A DNA stretch of 64,000 nt from Planococcus salinus (GTDB lineage Bacteria > Bacillota > Bacilli > Bacillales_A > Planococcaceae): the NCBI RefSeq assembly GCF_003719725.1, contig NZ_RIAX01000002.1:1-64000 (forward strand). The letters run 5' to 3'. Position numbers and translations under genes: made by a program. This document shows positions 62,023 through 64,000 of this stretch, piece by piece. The stretch's first letter is position 1. Each line of letters begins with the position of its first letter. Under the pieces are notes generated by a model. That model was not told where the DNA came from. It did not search any database and worked only from the letters and a program-made list of their open reading frames with translations.

Positions 62023-62991
62023 CTACTGACGCCCGTAAAGTGGCACCCCTTCTTTTTCTACTTCAATTCGCCAAACTTCATTTTTGGAGGATTCCGTGAT
62101 ATACAAATAGCCGTCATGAAACGCCAGATTGGTTGTGAAAGTTCCGGCATTTTCAGGCAGGCGGATGGTGCCGGAGGTAAAGCCGTTCGCATCCTGGACT
62201 ACAATTTCACCGGCTTGGAAATGAGCGATATATAAATTCCCTTCCGCATCGACCGCCAATCCATCCGGACCGATTCCGCCTTCATAATGGCCGAAGACAA
62301 ATGGCGTTTCAGGAGAAGGTGGCGCGTTTAACGCTGGAACAGCAAGAACTCTGTTTTTGCCGAATTCGGAAATGTAAACACGATTGCCATCAGCCGAAAT
62401 AGCAACTCCGTTCGGATAGGCAATATTTTCTGCAAACAATTCAGGTTCCGTGCTGTCTGCCGGCAAGTAGAAGACGCGTCCGACCGGATGAGTGGCACTG
62501 GATCCCATCGGCTCCGTGAAATACAAACCTCCCGCTTCATCAAACACCAAGTCATTCAAACCATTTAACGGCTCGCCTTCATACGTGCTTACAGCAATTT
62601 CACTTTCCCCTGTTTCGGGGTCATACGCATGGATGACGCCAGTAAGATCCGTCATGAACAAGCGTCCGTCTTTGTGGAATTTCGCTCCTACAGGACTCGG
62701 AAATTCTTCGACGTGTTGTATTTCCTCCCCTTCGACTTTCAGCAGTTCCCCGCTCATCGGACTGACCATCCAGATGTCACCTTCGCGGTCGAAATTGACC
62801 CCTTCCATGAATCCTTCCTCACCCGCAGCGACCTTTTCCCACTCCGCCTTTGCTGTAACGATTTCTGAGATATCATGCCGCTCCCCTGATGGTACCGGTT
62901 TGGTTTCCTTCACTGAATTCGCGCCCACAAGCACTGCCGTGACTACAAAGATTACAACTAGAATGAGTCCGATTAACCCTTTTTTCTTCAC
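62023..62991 (-). CDS. Membrane-anchored SMP-30/lactonase-like beta-propeller
   Basis: The 322-residue protein starts at GTG 62991 with AAAAAAGGGGG upstream. An uncleaved signal anchor (KKKGLIGLILVVIFVVTAVLVGA) is followed by a six-bladed propeller with EGVNFDREGDIWMVS, NGLNDLVFDEAGGLYFTEP, PNGVAISADGNRVYISE and GPDGLAVDAEGNLYIAHF. These blades match the SMP-30/gluconolactonase/LRE-like and Drp35 families, calcium-dependent lactonases. The protein faces the outside of the membrane. The substrate is unknown. It is a single-gene unit. Confidence 0.87.
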   Translation of the reverse strand: MKKKGLIGLILVVIFVVTAVLVGANSVKETKPVPSGERHDISEIVTAKAEWEKVAAGEEGFMEGVNFDREGDIWMVSPMSGELLKVEGEEIQHVEEFPSPVGAKFHKDGRLFMTDLTGVIHAYDPETGESEIAVSTYEGEPLNGLNDLVFDEAGGLYFTEPMGSSATHPVGRVFYLPADSTEPELFAENIAYPNGVAISADGNRVYISEFGKNRVLAVPALNAPPSPETPFVFGHYEGGIGPDGLAVDAEGNLYIAHFQAGEIVVQDANGFTSGTIRLPENAGTFTTNLAFHDGYLYITESSKNEVWRIEVEKEGVPLYGRQ

Positions 62992-63039
62992 GTTCCCAAC
63001 GCCCCCTTTTTTGAATAAATACATTCCAAAATTCCTCAT

Positions 63040-63471
63040 CGTTTGCAGATTCCCGCTTCAGCCAGAAACCGATAAGCAGGAATTTCCCGGTACTTTTAAC
63101 AGCTGCCTTTTTCACAAGATCCTGCGGTGAAAACGGAAACTGTTAGTGAGAAATATATCGTTAAGAACGAATTAAGACTACCTGTTTGGATATTGGATTT
63201 TTCAAATTATTCAGTGAAGTTTTCCCTTTTTTCAACAAGACATCTTTGATAAACTTAGAGGTTTCCGGTTTACTCCTCTTTTATGGATTACGGGAGTGAA
63301 AAGTGTGCCGGAGGGATGTGCCGAATAAAATACAACAGCCATCTTTAATGAAATCAATTAATTTCGATAAAGATGGCTGTTTCTGTACATATCATGTGAG
63401 GAGAAAGCGTAAAACCGGATACTTTGAGGCGAGTCGGAACTTCCACTTTCTTTTAAATAAAGAAACCTTTT
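63040..63471. other. Gap before the DUF1643 gene
   Basis: The only feature is the hairpin at 63335-63385. Otherwise AT-rich, without a gene. Confidence 0.5.
63335..63385. terminator. Long hairpin between the SMP-30 and DUF1643 genes
   Basis: ACAGCCATCTTT and AAAGATGGCTGT outer arms and GAAAT/ATTTC inner arms form a stem of about 17 pairs, with TTTCTGT at one side. Confidence 0.72.
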
Positions 63472-64000
63472 CTAAACCACTTCTACTGTCTCTTTCAGCT
63501 GTTCTTCCATATCATCCAACCATTGAATGCATTTTTTCTGGATCCATGGGAACGGGTGGTAATACAACGGGCGGACTTTGTAAGCCAAGCCGGCGACATT
63601 TACCCTTTCCGATAATATGGTATGGGCGTCTTTCGCAGCGGGGATGATCGATGATTTGGTTCCCCACCCTGCGATAACCGAATTTGCTTTCTCCATACAA
63701 TTCAATAACTCACCATACCGATCAACTGAAAATATACTGTGGCGTACGTCACCCTGTGCCTTCATGAACTTTTGACTTTCTTTATACTCTTCAAACTTCC
63801 CAGTCCGCAAATCAGACAGGTTGATGACCTGGACAGCATTCCAGCTCATCCGCTCCATCAGGCGCATCAGTTGGTATAACGTATTATCAGGGGTTGCGGG
63901 AAGAAGCGTTAGCCGCTCAACCTCCCCGGCTAGTAGAGGGATAGATTCTTCACCAGCCAATGGAAGACATTTTCCGGGATTCAGCAACACAAACAAGGCA
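63472..64000 (-). CDS. DUF1643-like protein, 5' end beyond the window
   Basis: The last 175 residues or so of a protein are present, starting inside LFVLLNPGK at the window edge. The core LLNPG and the later VQVINLSDLRTGKFEEY correspond to the LNPS and VVNLFALR segments of DUF1643 proteins, and WG is present in AGWGTKSSI. DUF1643 proteins have unknown function and sometimes occur near phage or defence genes. The start codon is outside the window; the stop at 63472 is intact. Confidence 0.75.
   Translation of the reverse strand, partial: ALFVLLNPGKCLPLAGEESIPLLAGEVERLTLLPATPDNTLYQLMRLMERMSWNAVQVINLSDLRTGKFEEYKESQKFMKAQGDVRHSIFSVDRYGELLNCMEKANSVIAGWGTKSSIIPAAKDAHTILSERVNVAGLAYKVRPLYYHPFPWIQKKCIQWLDDMEEQLKETVEVV

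Overview
The window reads as chromosomal DNA of a low-to-moderate GC Gram-positive bacterium of the Bacillales, most likely Planococcaceae (Planococcus/Planomicrobium type). This rests on recognised families, not on any search: Bacillus-style AGGAGG ribosome binding sites with many TTG and GTG starts, paiA-paiB, a class III fructose-1,6-bisphosphatase, csoR-copZ-copA, a FapR-type box before fabH, and a staphyloxanthin-like C30 carotenoid operon (crtP-aldH-crtO-crtN-crtQ). I saw no tRNA, rRNA, CRISPR array, complete insertion sequence or prophage.

Region by region: 0.1-3.8 kb holds an apparently redox-controlled divergon. A CopD-like membrane protein, a menaquinone-type UbiA prenyltransferase and an isolated sdhB lie on the minus strand. 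A small CxC protein and an OsmC-truncated globin fusion lie on the plus strand. Each side has a perfect TTGAT-N4-ATCAA box placed at -41.5 from a plausible -10. From 4.6 to 9.9 kb there is a catabolic-looking set (class III aminotransferase, YtcJ-like amidohydrolase, MaoC-like hydratase, NCS1 permease). From 10.4 to 19.3 kb come regulators and housekeeping genes: AraC-GyrI regulator, FMN reductase, a decayed MocR regulator, a LysR/PatB divergon, marR-paiA-paiB and fbp.

From 19.6 to 35.6 kb lies a metal and metalloid region: copper storage protein, a two-component system, a beta-propeller lipoprotein, a YdhK/DUF1541 lipoprotein, a DUF305 protein, two near-identical DUF1259 proteins, MarR-ArsO-ArsC, a CDF exporter, and copA-copZ-csoR with three CsoR-like boxes. 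From 35.8 to 46.2 kb are an MFS transporter, a COG4315 lipoprotein, an M48 peptidase with C-terminal ankyrin repeats, and two ABC transporter operons, one with a GntR regulator.

From 46.4 to 51.7 kb are a LysM-NlpC/P60 hydrolase, fabH, an EVE-like/HNH protein, a Bax-inhibitor-1 family gene and an alpha/beta hydrolase. The carotenoid operon (51.8-58.1 kb) follows; it contains no crtM. To its right, a wrecked second copy of the Bax-inhibitor-1 gene is split in two (58.83-59.09 and 61.72-61.83 kb) around a sodium/solute symporter cassette. The window ends with an SMP-30-like extracytoplasmic protein and a partial DUF1643 gene.

The strongest leads are the paired FNR-type promoters driving the OsmC-globin fusion and the quinone/sdhB operon, the direct-repeat motif shared by copper-linked genes near an OmpR-type two-component system, the orphan ArsR-type palindrome, the M48-ankyrin fusion, the HNH protein with altered core residues, and the split Bax-inhibitor-1 pseudogene.
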